Positions 8,218 to 17,241 of a stretch of 64,000 nucleotides of DNA are shown here, one piece after another. The stretch is from the NCBI RefSeq assembly GCF_024171735.1, contig NZ_JAMTCH010000007.1:62001-126000 (forward strand), in the 5' to 3' direction. A program made the position numbers and the translations under genes. The stretch comes from Prauserella alba (GTDB taxonomy: Bacteria; Actinomycetota; Actinomycetes; Mycobacteriales; Pseudonocardiaceae). The notes beneath the pieces were generated by a model. The model made no database searches. It was not told the origin of the DNA and saw nothing but the letters and a program-made list of their open reading frames with translations. How positions within the stretch are numbered: the stretch's first letter is position 1; each line of letters starts with the position of its first letter.

Positions 8218-8937
8218 GTGGCGAGACCGCGGACCATCACCGACGAACGGTTGCTGACGGCGACGGCCGCCGTCATCGAACAGACAGGGCCGGGTTTCAC
8301 GCTGGCGCAGGTCGCCAAGGAGGCGGGCGTGGCGGTCGGCAGTGTCGCGCAACGGTTCGGCTCGAAAGCCGGGCTGCTGCGGGCGTTGACCGAGCTCGGG
8401 CGCACGCAGGCCGTCGAGCGCATGCGCGAGGCGGCCGCCGAAGCGGACTCACCGGAAGTGGCGGTGCGGGCGGCACTGGTGGCGGCGTTCGCGGGACTGG
8501 ACCGCGGCGGAGAGTCCGGGGCCGGTGGTTCCGGAGCCGTGAACCACCTGGCCCAGCTCGGCACCGACCTCGCCGACCCGGAGCTGCGCGGTCTGCTCCG
8601 CCTGCACTACGCAGCGCTGCGGGACGAACTGACCGTGCTGCTGCGTATGGCCGCGAGCGAGCAGTGGTGCGGACCGGTTCCCGCCGTCGCCGCACGCGTA
8701 CTGCTGTCGGCGATCAACGGCGCGGCACTGGACTGGTCGCTGCGGGCCGAGGATCCGGCGGGTGCGAACGACGAGACGACGACGAACGACACGACGTCCG
8801 CGGACCACGCGGCGTCGAACGACACGGTTTCTGCGAGGGAAACGGTGCCTGCGAACGGCACGGTGCCTGCGAGGGACACGCTGCGGGCCTGCCTCGCCGA
8901 GACCGTCGACGTGATCATGAAGGGATGGCTGCCATGA
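8218..8937 (+). CDS. TetR-family regulator with repetitive C-terminal segment
   Basis: A 239-aa regulator. The N-terminal HTH is visible (ITDERLLTATAAVIEQ, then VAKEAGVAVGSVAQRFGSKAGLL), followed by a helical ligand domain. Residues about 182-222 are an unusual insertion of Asn/Asp/Thr/Ala repeats (NDTTSAD, NDTVSARETVPANGTVPARDT) encoded by degenerate tandem repeats. GTG at 8218 was chosen because it directly precedes the HTH and follows an AT-rich dyad. The stop overlaps the start of the SDR gene (ATGA), so the pair is probably co-expressed and autoregulated. The ligand is unknown. Confidence 0.85.
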   Translation: MARPRTITDERLLTATAAVIEQTGPGFTLAQVAKEAGVAVGSVAQRFGSKAGLLRALTELGRTQAVERMREAAAEADSPEVAVRAALVAAFAGLDRGGESGAGGSGAVNHLAQLGTDLADPELRGLLRLHYAALRDELTVLLRMAASEQWCGPVPAVAARVLLSAINGAALDWSLRAEDPAGANDETTTNDTTSADHAASNDTVSARETVPANGTVPARDTLRACLAETVDVIMKGWLP

Positions 8938-9860
8938 CCGGAACCGGCCCACTCGAGGGCAAGGTCGCCGTGGTGACGGGCGCGACGCGGGGCTGCGGCA
9001 GGGCGATCGCCGTGGAACTGGGGCGAGCTGGCGCGACCGTGTTCGCCGCGGGCAGGACGACGCGCGAGCACGCGTCGCCGATGGGCAGGCCGGAGACCAT
9101 CGAGGGGACCGCGGAACTCGTCGAGCAGGCAGGTGGCCGCGGGATCCCGGTTCGGTGCGACTTCGCCGACGTGACCGATGTGGACGGTCTCGTCGCGAGG
9201 GTCGAGGCCGAGGCGGACGGCCGGATCGACGTGCTCGTCGACGACGTGTGGGGCGGCGATCCGTACGCCGACTTCGACAACGCGTACTGGGAGTCGTCGC
9301 TGGACAATGCGCTGACCCTGGTGCGCGGCGGGCTGGAGACCCACCTGATCGCGCTCCACCGGTTGCTGCCGCTGGTGGTGCGCAATCCCGGCGGGCTCGT
9401 CGTCGAGGTCACCGACGCCGACGACGACGAGTACCTCGGCGCCGGCATCCCGTACTACCTCGTCAAATGCGGAGTGCGGGCCATCGGGCGTGCGCTGGGA
9501 GCCGAACTCGGCGCACGCGGCTGCACCGGGCTGTCGGTCACACCGGGATTCCTGCGCTCGGAGGCCATGCTCGACCTGTTCGGCGTCACCGAGGAGAACT
9601 GGCGGGACGCGGTGACCGACGAGCGGCCGGAGTTCGCGGTGTCGGAGACGCCCGCGTACCTGGCGCGTGGTGTCGCGGCGCTGGCGGCCGACCCCGACGT
9701 GGCGCGGCTGGCGGGGCGCACGCTCGCGTCGTGGACGCTGTCGTCGATGTACGGCATCAGCGACGTCGACGGCAGCCGTCCCGACTTCGGCCGCTGCTTC
9801 CGCGAGGTCTTCCGTGCGGGCCTCGACCCGAAGACCGTCGACATGTCGGCCTACCGCTGA
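8934..9860 (+). CDS. Short-chain dehydrogenase/reductase-like protein, atypical active site
   Basis: A 308-aa SDR fold. The NAD(P) motif is TGATRGCGRAIA near residue 16 and the Tyr-Lys pair is YYLVK around 180. The usual NNAG is replaced by DDVWGG, and the catalytic Ser position reads EVTDADDDEY, so chemistry may be altered. The long C-terminal extension (ETPAYLARGVAALA onward) resembles the actinobacterial group annotated simply as SDR oxidoreductases. It starts with an ATG overlapping the TetR stop, and a family A hairpin follows 41 nt later. The TetR partner probably controls it. Confidence 0.85.
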   Translation: MTGTGPLEGKVAVVTGATRGCGRAIAVELGRAGATVFAAGRTTREHASPMGRPETIEGTAELVEQAGGRGIPVRCDFADVTDVDGLVARVEAEADGRIDVLVDDVWGGDPYADFDNAYWESSLDNALTLVRGGLETHLIALHRLLPLVVRNPGGLVVEVTDADDDEYLGAGIPYYLVKCGVRAIGRALGAELGARGCTGLSVTPGFLRSEAMLDLFGVTEENWRDAVTDERPEFAVSETPAYLARGVAALAADPDVARLAGRTLASWTLSSMYGISDVDGSRPDFGRCFREVFRAGLDPKTVDMSAYR

Positions 9861-9901
9861 GCCGTCCCCGGAATTCTTCCGCCTCACCACTTTCGGGTGG
9901 T

Positions 9902-9954
9902 GCCCCCAAGGGCACTTTGGTGGCACTCAACGCCCCTAAGGTGCCCTTGGGGGC
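9902..9954. terminator. Family A inverted repeat, copy 1 (bidirectional terminator)
   Basis: GCCCCCAAGGGCACTTTGG is inverted as CTAAGGTGCCCTTGGGGGC around a spacer containing TGGCACTCAACG. It lies between convergent genes (SDR and response regulator). Confidence 0.75.
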
Positions 9955-9994
9955 GCTCGCCTCACGGGGTGATCCGGAAGATTTGCGGTGCGGG

Positions 9995-10648
9995 TCAGTC
10001 TCCGGGGCGGGCGAGTCCGGTTTCGTAGGCGAGGACGACGGCCTGGACGCGGTCACGCAGGTCGAGTTTCGTCAGGATGCGGCCGACGTGGGTCTTGACG
10101 GTCGCCTCGGACAGGAACAGTTCCCCCGCGATCTCCGTGTTCGACTGTCCTTTCGCGACGTGGGCCAGGACTTCGCGCTCCCGGCCGGTCAGCACCTCCA
10201 GTGTGCTCGCATCGCGCGGTGCGATCCGTCCGGTGTCGACGAACCGGTCCAGCAGCCGCCGCGTCACCGCGGGCGAGACCACGGCGTCGCCGCGCGCCAC
10301 CGACCGCAGCGCCGACACCAGATCGTCGGGCGGCGTGTCCTTCAGCAGGAACCCGGACGCGCCCGCCTGCAACGCCGAGTAGACGTATTCGTCGAGATCG
10401 AACGTCGTCATGACCAGCACCCGCGAACTGCCCGCCGCCACGATCCGCTGCGCCGCCTCGACACCGTCGAGCACGGGCATGCGCACGTCCATCAGCACGA
10501 CGTCCGGGTCGAGTTGGCCGGCGAGCTGCACCGCCTCCTCGCCGTTGCCCGCCTCCCCCGCGACCTCGATGTCATCGGAGGCGTCGAGCACCATGCGGAA
10601 GCCGACCCGCATCAGTTCCTGATCGTCGACGACGAGCACTCGGATCAT
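9995..10648 (-). CDS. NarL/LuxR-family response regulator
   Basis: A 217-aa two-component response regulator. The receiver domain has the acidic pair DD (8-9), phospho-acceptor Asp54 in VLMDVRMP, switch Thr in VMTTFD and Lys104-region FLLKD. The C-terminal LuxR HTH spans about 150-205 (LTGREREVL to VKTHVGRIL). Its ATG overlaps the kinase stop (10645-10648), so the kinase is upstream in the same leftward operon. Target genes are not evident; the nearby ABC-2 exporter and dynamin genes are possibilities only. A family A element separates it from the convergent SDR. Confidence 0.95.
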   Translation of the reverse strand: MIRVLVVDDQELMRVGFRMVLDASDDIEVAGEAGNGEEAVQLAGQLDPDVVLMDVRMPVLDGVEAAQRIVAAGSSRVLVMTTFDLDEYVYSALQAGASGFLLKDTPPDDLVSALRSVARGDAVVSPAVTRRLLDRFVDTGRIAPRDASTLEVLTGREREVLAHVAKGQSNTEIAGELFLSEATVKTHVGRILTKLDLRDRVQAVVLAYETGLARPGD

Positions 10649-11943
10649 TGACCCAACCTAACGGTGAGGGCGGCGCGGACCCGCCAGCCGCCGCCGGGTG
10701 CCGGCCCTGCGGTGAGGGACCCGTCGTGGACGTTGGTGCGTTCCCGCATGCCGATGAGCCCGTTGCCGCCGGCCGCCGGTGTGGACGGTGCGCGCTCGGC
10801 CGGTCCGGCGCCTGCCCCGGATCCGGCCGTCAGTACGGGGTTGGCCCTGCCCGCGCCGTCGTCCTCCACCTCGATGTGCACCGACCCGGCGTGGCCGGTG
10901 TCGCCTCCCGCCTCGCGGTCCCAGCGCACCCGCACCTGCGCGCGCGTGCCGACGCCCGCGTGCTTGAGACTGTTGGTGAGCGCCTCCTGGACGATCCGGT
11001 ACACGCCGAGCGACACGCCTGCGGGCAGTTCGTCGACGGCCTCGTCCAGGTCGAGCCGCACCGTCAGCCCCGCCGTCTCGACCCGGTGGGCCAGTTCGAC
11101 CAGGTCGGCGGCCGTCGGCTGCGGCGTGCGCGCGCCGTCGACGCGGTTCCCCTCGTCGTCGTGGTCGGTGTCATGCTCGTCGTCGCGCAGGATCGCCAGC
11201 AGTCTGCGCAGTTCGTGCAGCGCGCTGCGGCCCGTGTCGGAGATGGTGCCGATCGCGCGTTCGGCCAGGTCGGGGTCCTTGCGGACGGCGAACGACGCGC
11301 CGTCGGCGTGCACCACGATCACGCTGACCGCGTGCGCCACGACGTCGTGCAGTTCGCGGGCGATGCGTTCGCGCTCCTCGGCGACGGCGATGCGCGTGGC
11401 CTGGTGACGTTCGTTCTCCAGCAGGTGCAGCCGCGCTTCGACCTCGGCCTGGTAGGCCCGCCGGGCGCCGACGAACTCACCCAGCACCCAGCACAGCGCC
11501 AGTGCCAGCACGACGGTCACCGTGTTGACGACCCAGTCGTCGGGGTACTGGAGGACCTGGTGGGCCAGGCTCACGACCAGTGTCAACGCGGTGTAGACGG
11601 CGGCCTGCCTGCGTCCGCTGTAGACGACCACCGTGTACAGCGCGATGCAGCTGACCACCGCCACGCTGAACGCCACGTCGCCGAATCCCGCCGCGACGTA
11701 GGGAACCGTCCAGACCAGCACCCAGTACGCCATGACCAGCGGATACTTGCGCCGCAGCGGGACGACGCCCAGCAGCACCACGATCAGCGGCAGGCCCACG
11801 TACCACGGCGGGGTCTCGACGTCGGGCACCGGAAACGCGACGAACAGGGCGTAGACCAGCACGTCGAATGCGAACAGCACGACGGCGACGATGCTGTCGC
11901 CCACTGCGGGATGGGCCCTCATCCAGAGACTGATCCGGCGCAC
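10645..11943 (-). CDS. NarL-type sensor histidine kinase
   Basis: A 432-aa kinase. Residues 17-155 hold about five TM segments with almost no external domain, implying membrane-level sensing. A dimerisation segment follows with phospho-His199 in RERIARELHDVVAHAV (HisKA_3), then an HATPase domain with EALTNSLKHA, DDGAG and GLIGMRER. A low-complexity Gly/Ala stretch interrupts the ATP lid. GTG at 11943 is used; an internal ATG eight codons on is possible. It overlaps the response regulator by 4 nt. Divergent from the dynamin gene, with 248 nt between that show no clear operator. Confidence 0.93.
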   Translation of the reverse strand: MRRISLWMRAHPAVGDSIVAVVLFAFDVLVYALFVAFPVPDVETPPWYVGLPLIVVLLGVVPLRRKYPLVMAYWVLVWTVPYVAAGFGDVAFSVAVVSCIALYTVVVYSGRRQAAVYTALTLVVSLAHQVLQYPDDWVVNTVTVVLALALCWVLGEFVGARRAYQAEVEARLHLLENERHQATRIAVAEERERIARELHDVVAHAVSVIVVHADGASFAVRKDPDLAERAIGTISDTGRSALHELRRLLAILRDDEHDTDHDDEGNRVDGARTPQPTAADLVELAHRVETAGLTVRLDLDEAVDELPAGVSLGVYRIVQEALTNSLKHAGVGTRAQVRVRWDREAGGDTGHAGSVHIEVEDDGAGRANPVLTAGSGAGAGPAERAPSTPAAGGNGLIGMRERTNVHDGSLTAGPAPGGGWRVRAALTVRLGQ

Positions 11944-12191
11944 CCGCCCACGGTAGGCGGCCGCGGAGCACCTGCGCGTCGCCCTGAGGTCGCACGCCGG
12001 GTCGTCGCGTGGGATGAGCCCCTCGGGTGACCCCGGCGTCCCGGTGGCGGCTGCGGTGACCCGCGCCCGCCCGTCGCCGGTGCCGCTGTGGCCGTCGGCG
12101 TGTCCCGTGTCCGAGGTGGTCGGCGGTGGGAGCCGGGTGGGAGGATGTGCCCGCAGGCAGCGGTGGCGGACATGGCCAGCAGGGGGTTCGG

Positions 12192-14060
12192 ATGACGGCG
12201 GCAGGTGAGGGCAGACCGGCCGGCCCGCTTTCGGAATCGGTGGCGGAGCTGTGCAACCGGCTGCGCGGTCAGGTCTCCCCTCGCACGGCCGCGGGTTTCA
12301 CCGAGGTGCTGCGCAGGTTGGAGGCGCCGCTGCAGGTCGCGGTCGCCGGGCGGATCAAGTCGGGCAAGTCGACCCTGGTCAACGCGCTGATCGGACGTCG
12401 CGTGGCGCCCACGGCCGTCGGCGAGTGCACGAGGCTGGTGACGCGGTTCCAGTACGGCACGGTGGACCGCATCGAGGTCGTGTTCACCGACGGCACGAAG
12501 CAGGTGCAACCGTTTGCGCCCGACGGCGGGATCCCGGCGGAGCTGGGCGTCGACATCGAGCGGGTGTCGCATCTCGAGGCGTACCTGACGAACGCGGTGC
12601 TGCGCGACATGACGGTGATCGACACTCCGGGGCTCGGGTCGCTCGACACGTCGTCGGTGGCGCGTACGCAGCGGGCACTCGGTGCGACCCGACTGAGTGG
12701 CTCGCTCACCGACGACGACCAGGAGGGTGAGCAGGCCGAACCGCCGGAGGACCCCGAGGCGGCCGACACCCTCGACGAGACGTCCCGCAGCGCGCTGGTC
12801 GGCGCCGAGGCGGTGCTGTACGTCGTCACGCAGGGCATCAGGGCCGACGACCAGCAGGCACTCGCCGCGTTCACCGCCGCGACGGCCAGCCGCGAGGCGG
12901 GTCCGGTCAACGCCATCGCCGTGCTGAACAAGGCCGACACGGTGCCGCCCGAATCGGTCGAGGGCGCAGACGGCGACGTGTGGCTCGCCGCGACGAAGCT
13001 GGCCGAGAAACAGGCAGGTCTCCTGCGGCCGCGGGTGGCCGACGTGCTGCCGGTCATCGGCCTGCTCGCGGAGTCGACGGAAACGGGGGCGTTCACCGAT
13101 ACCGAGGCCGATGCACTGCGTACCCTCGCCGGTCTCGACGACGGCGACCTGGAGGTCATGCTCGTCTCGGCCGACATGTTCACCACGTGGGACTGCGACG
13201 TTCCCGCGGGGGTGCGGGTGCGGTTGCTGGAGAAGCTGGACCTGTTCGGCATCCGCAGGGCGGTCGAGGTCATCCGCGAGGACGAGCGGATCACGGTGGG
13301 TGCGCTGCACCGGCGGCTGCTCGACAGCTCCGGGCTGGAGGCCGTGCAGCGACGGCTGGCGAGCGTGTTCGCCGCGCGCGCCGACGGCATCAAGGCGGCA
13401 GCCGCGCTGGCATCGATCACGGCGTTCGCCCACCACTCGGGTGACCAGGCGGAGCGGCAGCGGGTGCACGACGCCATCGAGGTCCTGCTCGCCCGCCCCG
13501 AGGCGCACCAGCTGCGACTGCTGGAGGCGTTGACACTGGTCACGTCGGGTGCGGTCGAGATGCCGCAGGACCTGACCGACGAGGTGCTGCGGGTCGGGAG
13601 CAGCGCCGAGGTCGACGCCCAGCTCGGCATGCCCGGTGCCCCCGTCGACGACCTGTCGGCGTACGCGCTGGAGCGTGCGGGCTGGTGGCGGTCGTTCGCG
13701 TCGTTCGGCGCCACGCCCGCGCAGGCGAGAGTGGCGCACGTCGTGCACCGCGCGTACTTCCTGCTGTGGCAGCGCCTGAAGACCCTGGCGAGCCAGGCGG
13801 CGGGTGCGCCGCCCGGCGCCGCACCCGCTCCCGGCGCCGCACCCGCCGGGGCACTCGACGGTGTCCGCTCCGGTGATCCGGCTTCCGACGGTGTCCGGCC
13901 CGGCAATCCGTTTCCGGCTCCCGCGGCACGGCCCGATCCGCAGGCACGGCCGGGTCCAGCGGTGCGGCCCGCAGGTCAGCCGCGCTCCGCTCCTCCGCAG
14001 GCCGTTCGCCCGCAGCCGGTGCATCCGCCGGCCGCCGGGCCGGGCGGTCCCGGTCGGTGA
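12192..14060 (+). CDS. Dynamin-like GTPase with Pro-rich tail
   Basis: A 622-aa dynamin-superfamily GTPase. G1 is GRIKSGKST (53-61), G3 is VIDTPG, and G4 is NKAD after an acidic insertion (about 180-205, rich in Glu and Asp). A helical region follows to about 545. The tail (546-622) is Pro/Ala/Gly-rich and probably disordered. No obvious TM hairpin is seen, unlike the partner at 14.5 kb. Actinobacterial dynamins come in pairs (compare mycobacterial IniA/IniC and Streptomyces DynA/DynB) acting in membrane remodelling or septation; that role here is inferred. ATG 12192 follows AGGGGG. A GrpE-like gene follows 3 nt after the stop. Confidence 0.88.
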   Translation: MTAAGEGRPAGPLSESVAELCNRLRGQVSPRTAAGFTEVLRRLEAPLQVAVAGRIKSGKSTLVNALIGRRVAPTAVGECTRLVTRFQYGTVDRIEVVFTDGTKQVQPFAPDGGIPAELGVDIERVSHLEAYLTNAVLRDMTVIDTPGLGSLDTSSVARTQRALGATRLSGSLTDDDQEGEQAEPPEDPEAADTLDETSRSALVGAEAVLYVVTQGIRADDQQALAAFTAATASREAGPVNAIAVLNKADTVPPESVEGADGDVWLAATKLAEKQAGLLRPRVADVLPVIGLLAESTETGAFTDTEADALRTLAGLDDGDLEVMLVSADMFTTWDCDVPAGVRVRLLEKLDLFGIRRAVEVIREDERITVGALHRRLLDSSGLEAVQRRLASVFAARADGIKAAAALASITAFAHHSGDQAERQRVHDAIEVLLARPEAHQLRLLEALTLVTSGAVEMPQDLTDEVLRVGSSAEVDAQLGMPGAPVDDLSAYALERAGWWRSFASFGATPAQARVAHVVHRAYFLLWQRLKTLASQAAGAPPGAAPAPGAAPAGALDGVRSGDPASDGVRPGNPFPAPAARPDPQARPGPAVRPAGQPRSAPPQAVRPQPVHPPAAGPGGPGR

Positions 14061-14063
14061 CCC

Positions 14064-14465
14064 GTGGGCGAGTCGGCGACCGAGGAGTTCCGGAACGTGG
14101 GAACCGTACCGGCGCGTAGCACGTCGGACAGCGATGTGGACCCAGTAGCACTCGCGAGCGGCATCGAGCCGGAGCAGGCGCTGGCCGACCGCCAGGCCCT
14201 CATCCAGCTCTGCCTGTACGCCATGGATCGCGCGCACAGTGACGGCGTCGCCGAGCGCATCGAGAAGGGACTCGCGGCGGTCGGCGTGCACGCGCTGCGG
14301 CCCGACGGCGCGCGGTTCGACCCGGCGCAACACGAGGCGGGCGGTGCCGTGCGCACCGAGGACGCCCGGCTGGAAGGCACGGTCGCCGAGACCGAGGTGC
14401 CCGGCTTCGTCGACCACGATCGCCTGCTGCGCGCACCGGTCGTCACCGTGTACACGCGTCGCTGA
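14064..14465 (+). CDS. GrpE-like nucleotide exchange factor-type protein
   Basis: A 133-aa protein with a predicted helix (about 38-70) and a C-terminal part shaped like the GrpE beta domain: FDPAQHEAG, then VPGFVDHDRLLRAPVVTVYT, recalling the canonical HEAV and GRVLRPA motifs. It is much shorter than housekeeping GrpE and lacks the long N-terminal coiled coil. GTG 14064 lies 3 nt after the dynamin stop, and the second dynamin begins 33 nt later, so one operon is likely. In related loci such genes accompany an Hsp70-like gene, but none lies beside it here. Exchange-factor activity is not established. Confidence 0.7.
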   Translation: MGESATEEFRNVGTVPARSTSDSDVDPVALASGIEPEQALADRQALIQLCLYAMDRAHSDGVAERIEKGLAAVGVHALRPDGARFDPAQHEAGGAVRTEDARLEGTVAETEVPGFVDHDRLLRAPVVTVYTRR

Positions 14466-14498
14466 CCTCGGCTGCGGCTCCCCGATAGGCTGCGCGCT

Positions 14499-16364
14499 GT
14501 GACCTCATCCACACGTTCGCTCGGCAAGGCGGGCCTGCCTGCCCAGGTCAAACAGGCCAGGGAAGCGCTGCTCACGCTGCTGCGCGGGGAGGCGCCGGAG
14601 TCAGCCGACTGGGTGGAGCGGCAGCGTTCCTCGGCGGCGGCCAAGCCGACGGCCGTCGTGGTCGGCGAGACGAACCGCGGTAAGAGTTCGCTGGTCAACG
14701 CCGTGTTGGCGGCGCCGGGGCTCTCGCCGGTCGATGCCGAGGTGGCGACGTCGACGTACCTGGTCTTCGAGCACGCCGACGAGTGGGGGGCGAAGGCGTG
14801 CTACCCGGGGCAGCTCGCCCCGGTGGAGTTCCCGATGGCGGAACTGCCCGCGTGGTCGTCGGCGTCGCACGAGCTGCCGGCCGGCCAGTTGCCGCCGCGG
14901 TACGTGCAGGTCGACGGGCCGGTGCCGCTGCTGGAACGCGTCACCGTGGTCGACACTCCCGGCGTCGGCGGACTGGACGCGGGGCACGCCGAGCTCGCCA
15001 TGGAGGCCGCGGCCAACGCGACGGCGCTGCTGTTCGTCGTCGACGCGTCCGCGCCGTTCACGTCGAGTGAGCTGCGGTTCCTCGCCGAGATGAGCGACCG
15101 CGTCGAGACCGTGCTGTTCGCGCTGGCCAAGACCGACCAGTTCCGGGGCTGGCGGGAGATCCTCGACGCCGACCGCAGGCTGCTGGCCGAACACGCGCCC
15201 CGCTTCGCCGACGCCGTGTTCCACCCGGTGTCGGCGCGCATGTTCGAGATGGCCGCGAAGGCACCGAACGAACAGGCCGCGGCCACACTGCGCGAGAAGT
15301 CGGGGATCGCCGAGCTCCAGGGCTCGCTGCAGGAAACCCTGGTCGGCAGGGCGGCGATGCTCGCCGAGGCGAACACGATGCGCTCGCTGGTCACGGCATT
15401 GTCGGAGCGGCACGCGAACGCGGTGGCCGACCAGCGCGCCCTGACGTCCGGCGAGGACGAGGCCGCCGCGTTGCGGGCCCGCCGGGACGAGTTGACCGCA
15501 GCCCGCCGTTCGTCCACACGCGGGTGGCAGCTCAAGCTGCGCGGTGAGATCCAACGGGCACGCAGCGACCTGACGCACGAATCGGCCCGGCGCATGCGGG
15601 AGGCCCAGGCGCGGTTCCGGCAGGAGATCGACGGGGCACGGCGACAGGACCTCAAGGACCTTCCCGCGCAGGTCGACGCGGTTCTGCAGGCGTCGTCGCA
15701 GCACATCTCCGGGATGCTCGCGCACCGTCTCAACCAGGTCGCCGACGCGACGCTGGCGGAGCTGTTCTGCGAGGAGGAGCTGGCCGTCATCCGGTCACAG
15801 TTCCTCCGCGGGGTGACGCCGCCGGTGGAGCTGCGCCCACCCGACAAGCGCCCGTCGTCGGCGGAGGACAAGCTGCTGGTGTTCATGGGTCTGACCAGCG
15901 GTGCGGGCGCCGCGAAACTGGCCGCCGCACCGTTGGCGGGATTCGCGCTGTTCAACCCGATCGTGCTGCCGGCGACGGTCGTCGTCGGTCTCGGCGCGGG
16001 CTGGTGGGTCGGCCGGACACGCAGGCACTCGGCCGACAAGCAGCACTCGAAGCAGTGGCTGGTCGAATCGATCGCCGACGCCCGCTCCACGCTCGACCAG
16101 CTGGTGTCCGAACAGCTCATCGAGGCCGAGCAGCAGCTGGCGCTGGCGCTGGACGAGGCGTTGAGCAGGCGGATCGAAGTGATCGAGGCCGAGCTCAAAG
16201 AGGTCGACAAGAACATCAAGATGGACGCCCAGGAGCGCAAGCAGAAGCTCGCGGTGGCGACGAAGCGCGTCAAGGACCTGGCCGACGGCCGGGAGCGTGC
16301 CGAGACGCTGCTGGGCCGGATCCGGGCGCTGCGGGACCGGCCCCGGGCGGGCGAACAGGGATGA
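14499..16364 (+). CDS. Dynamin-like GTPase with membrane hairpin
   Basis: A 621-aa dynamin-like protein. G1 is GETNRGKSS (56-64), G3 is VVDTPGVGG, and G4 is AKTD. Long helices rich in Arg, Glu and Ala (about 270-420) are probably coiled coil. A hydrophobic double segment at about 465-510 (GLTSGAGAAKLAAAPLAGFALF, then IVLPATVVVGLGAGWWVG) should insert in the membrane like the paddle of bacterial dynamins. A second coiled coil (about 515-600) ends the protein. GTG 14499 is used. It is third in the dynamin/GrpE-like/dynamin operon. The pair with the first dynamin suggests hetero-oligomers. Confidence 0.88.
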   Translation: MTSSTRSLGKAGLPAQVKQAREALLTLLRGEAPESADWVERQRSSAAAKPTAVVVGETNRGKSSLVNAVLAAPGLSPVDAEVATSTYLVFEHADEWGAKACYPGQLAPVEFPMAELPAWSSASHELPAGQLPPRYVQVDGPVPLLERVTVVDTPGVGGLDAGHAELAMEAAANATALLFVVDASAPFTSSELRFLAEMSDRVETVLFALAKTDQFRGWREILDADRRLLAEHAPRFADAVFHPVSARMFEMAAKAPNEQAAATLREKSGIAELQGSLQETLVGRAAMLAEANTMRSLVTALSERHANAVADQRALTSGEDEAAALRARRDELTAARRSSTRGWQLKLRGEIQRARSDLTHESARRMREAQARFRQEIDGARRQDLKDLPAQVDAVLQASSQHISGMLAHRLNQVADATLAELFCEEELAVIRSQFLRGVTPPVELRPPDKRPSSAEDKLLVFMGLTSGAGAAKLAAAPLAGFALFNPIVLPATVVVGLGAGWWVGRTRRHSADKQHSKQWLVESIADARSTLDQLVSEQLIEAEQQLALALDEALSRRIEVIEAELKEVDKNIKMDAQERKQKLAVATKRVKDLADGRERAETLLGRIRALRDRPRAGEQG

Positions 16365-16545
16365 CGTTCCCCGTTCGCGTGCCGCGGCCTGCTGGTGGAG
16401 GGAACCGAACCGGCATACCGTGAGTCCCAATGACAAGACCCGCGCAAGGCGGGAGCACCGGGGAGGCCGGTATCGGCCGTTGCAGGCTGCGGCGGAGCCG
16501 GCAGGTGCCGAACGATCATCAGCCCTGAGCTAGGGGGAGTTTGCA

Positions 16546-17241
16546 GTGTGGGTCGACGACGGAAGCGCTGACACCACGGCCACCACCGAGGACATGACGG
16601 TGACGGTCGACGGTGAGGAGTACACGGCCGAGCTGAACCAGGACGTCGACGGCGACGGCGTGTACGACGCCGCCCTGATCGAGCACGAGGACGGTTCGGC
16701 TCAGCTGTTCGTCGACACCGACGGTGACGGCGAGGCCGACCAGTACGCAGCGGCCGACTCGGACCGCAACGTGATCGTCGAGGCCGAGTACGACGAGTCC
16801 AGCGGGCAGTGGGTCGATATGGGCGGTGGGCCAACCGAAGCTCCGCCGGAGACCGACGCGGGCGCCGGCGGCATGATCACCGCGGACCTCGGCGACGGTG
16901 ACGTCGAGGTGGGCCCGGCGACGATCGACACCGACGAGGACGGCACGAACGACACCGCCATCGTCGAGACCGAGGACGGCGAGACGATCGCCTTCACCGA
17001 CGAGGACGGCGACGGCGAGGCCGACATCGCCGTGGTCATCGACGAGCACGGAAACGAGGTCGTGCTCGAGAGCGACGGGGACGGCGAGTGGACCGAGACC
17101 TCCGACTCCGCGGGTTCACCGAGCGCCGCGCGCGTGCCGGAGACCGCCGACGTCTGGGGCGAGAGCGCCTCGGTCGGCGCGGGCGTCGAAGGCGTGGCGA
17201 AGATCGACTCGGCCACCGGCCAGTGGATCAGCCAGAACTGA
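16546..17241 (+). CDS. Acidic repeat protein with DxDxDG motifs (DUF6802-like)
   Basis: A 231-aa, very acidic protein with repeated DxDGDG-type calcium-binding-like loops: DVDGDGVYD, DTDGDGEAD, DTDEDGTND, DEDGDGEAD, ESDGDGEW. The alternating pattern of short strands and acidic loops repeats about every 30-40 residues. It has no signal peptide or TM, so it is probably cytoplasmic. I believe it belongs to the actinobacterial DUF6802 group, but that is from memory. GTG 16546 follows AGGGGGAG. It lies 181 nt downstream of the dynamin operon in the same direction, and the pairing may be functional. The function is unknown. Confidence 0.75.
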   Translation: MWVDDGSADTTATTEDMTVTVDGEEYTAELNQDVDGDGVYDAALIEHEDGSAQLFVDTDGDGEADQYAAADSDRNVIVEAEYDESSGQWVDMGGGPTEAPPETDAGAGGMITADLGDGDVEVGPATIDTDEDGTNDTAIVETEDGETIAFTDEDGDGEADIAVVIDEHGNEVVLESDGDGEWTETSDSAGSPSAARVPETADVWGESASVGAGVEGVAKIDSATGQWISQN

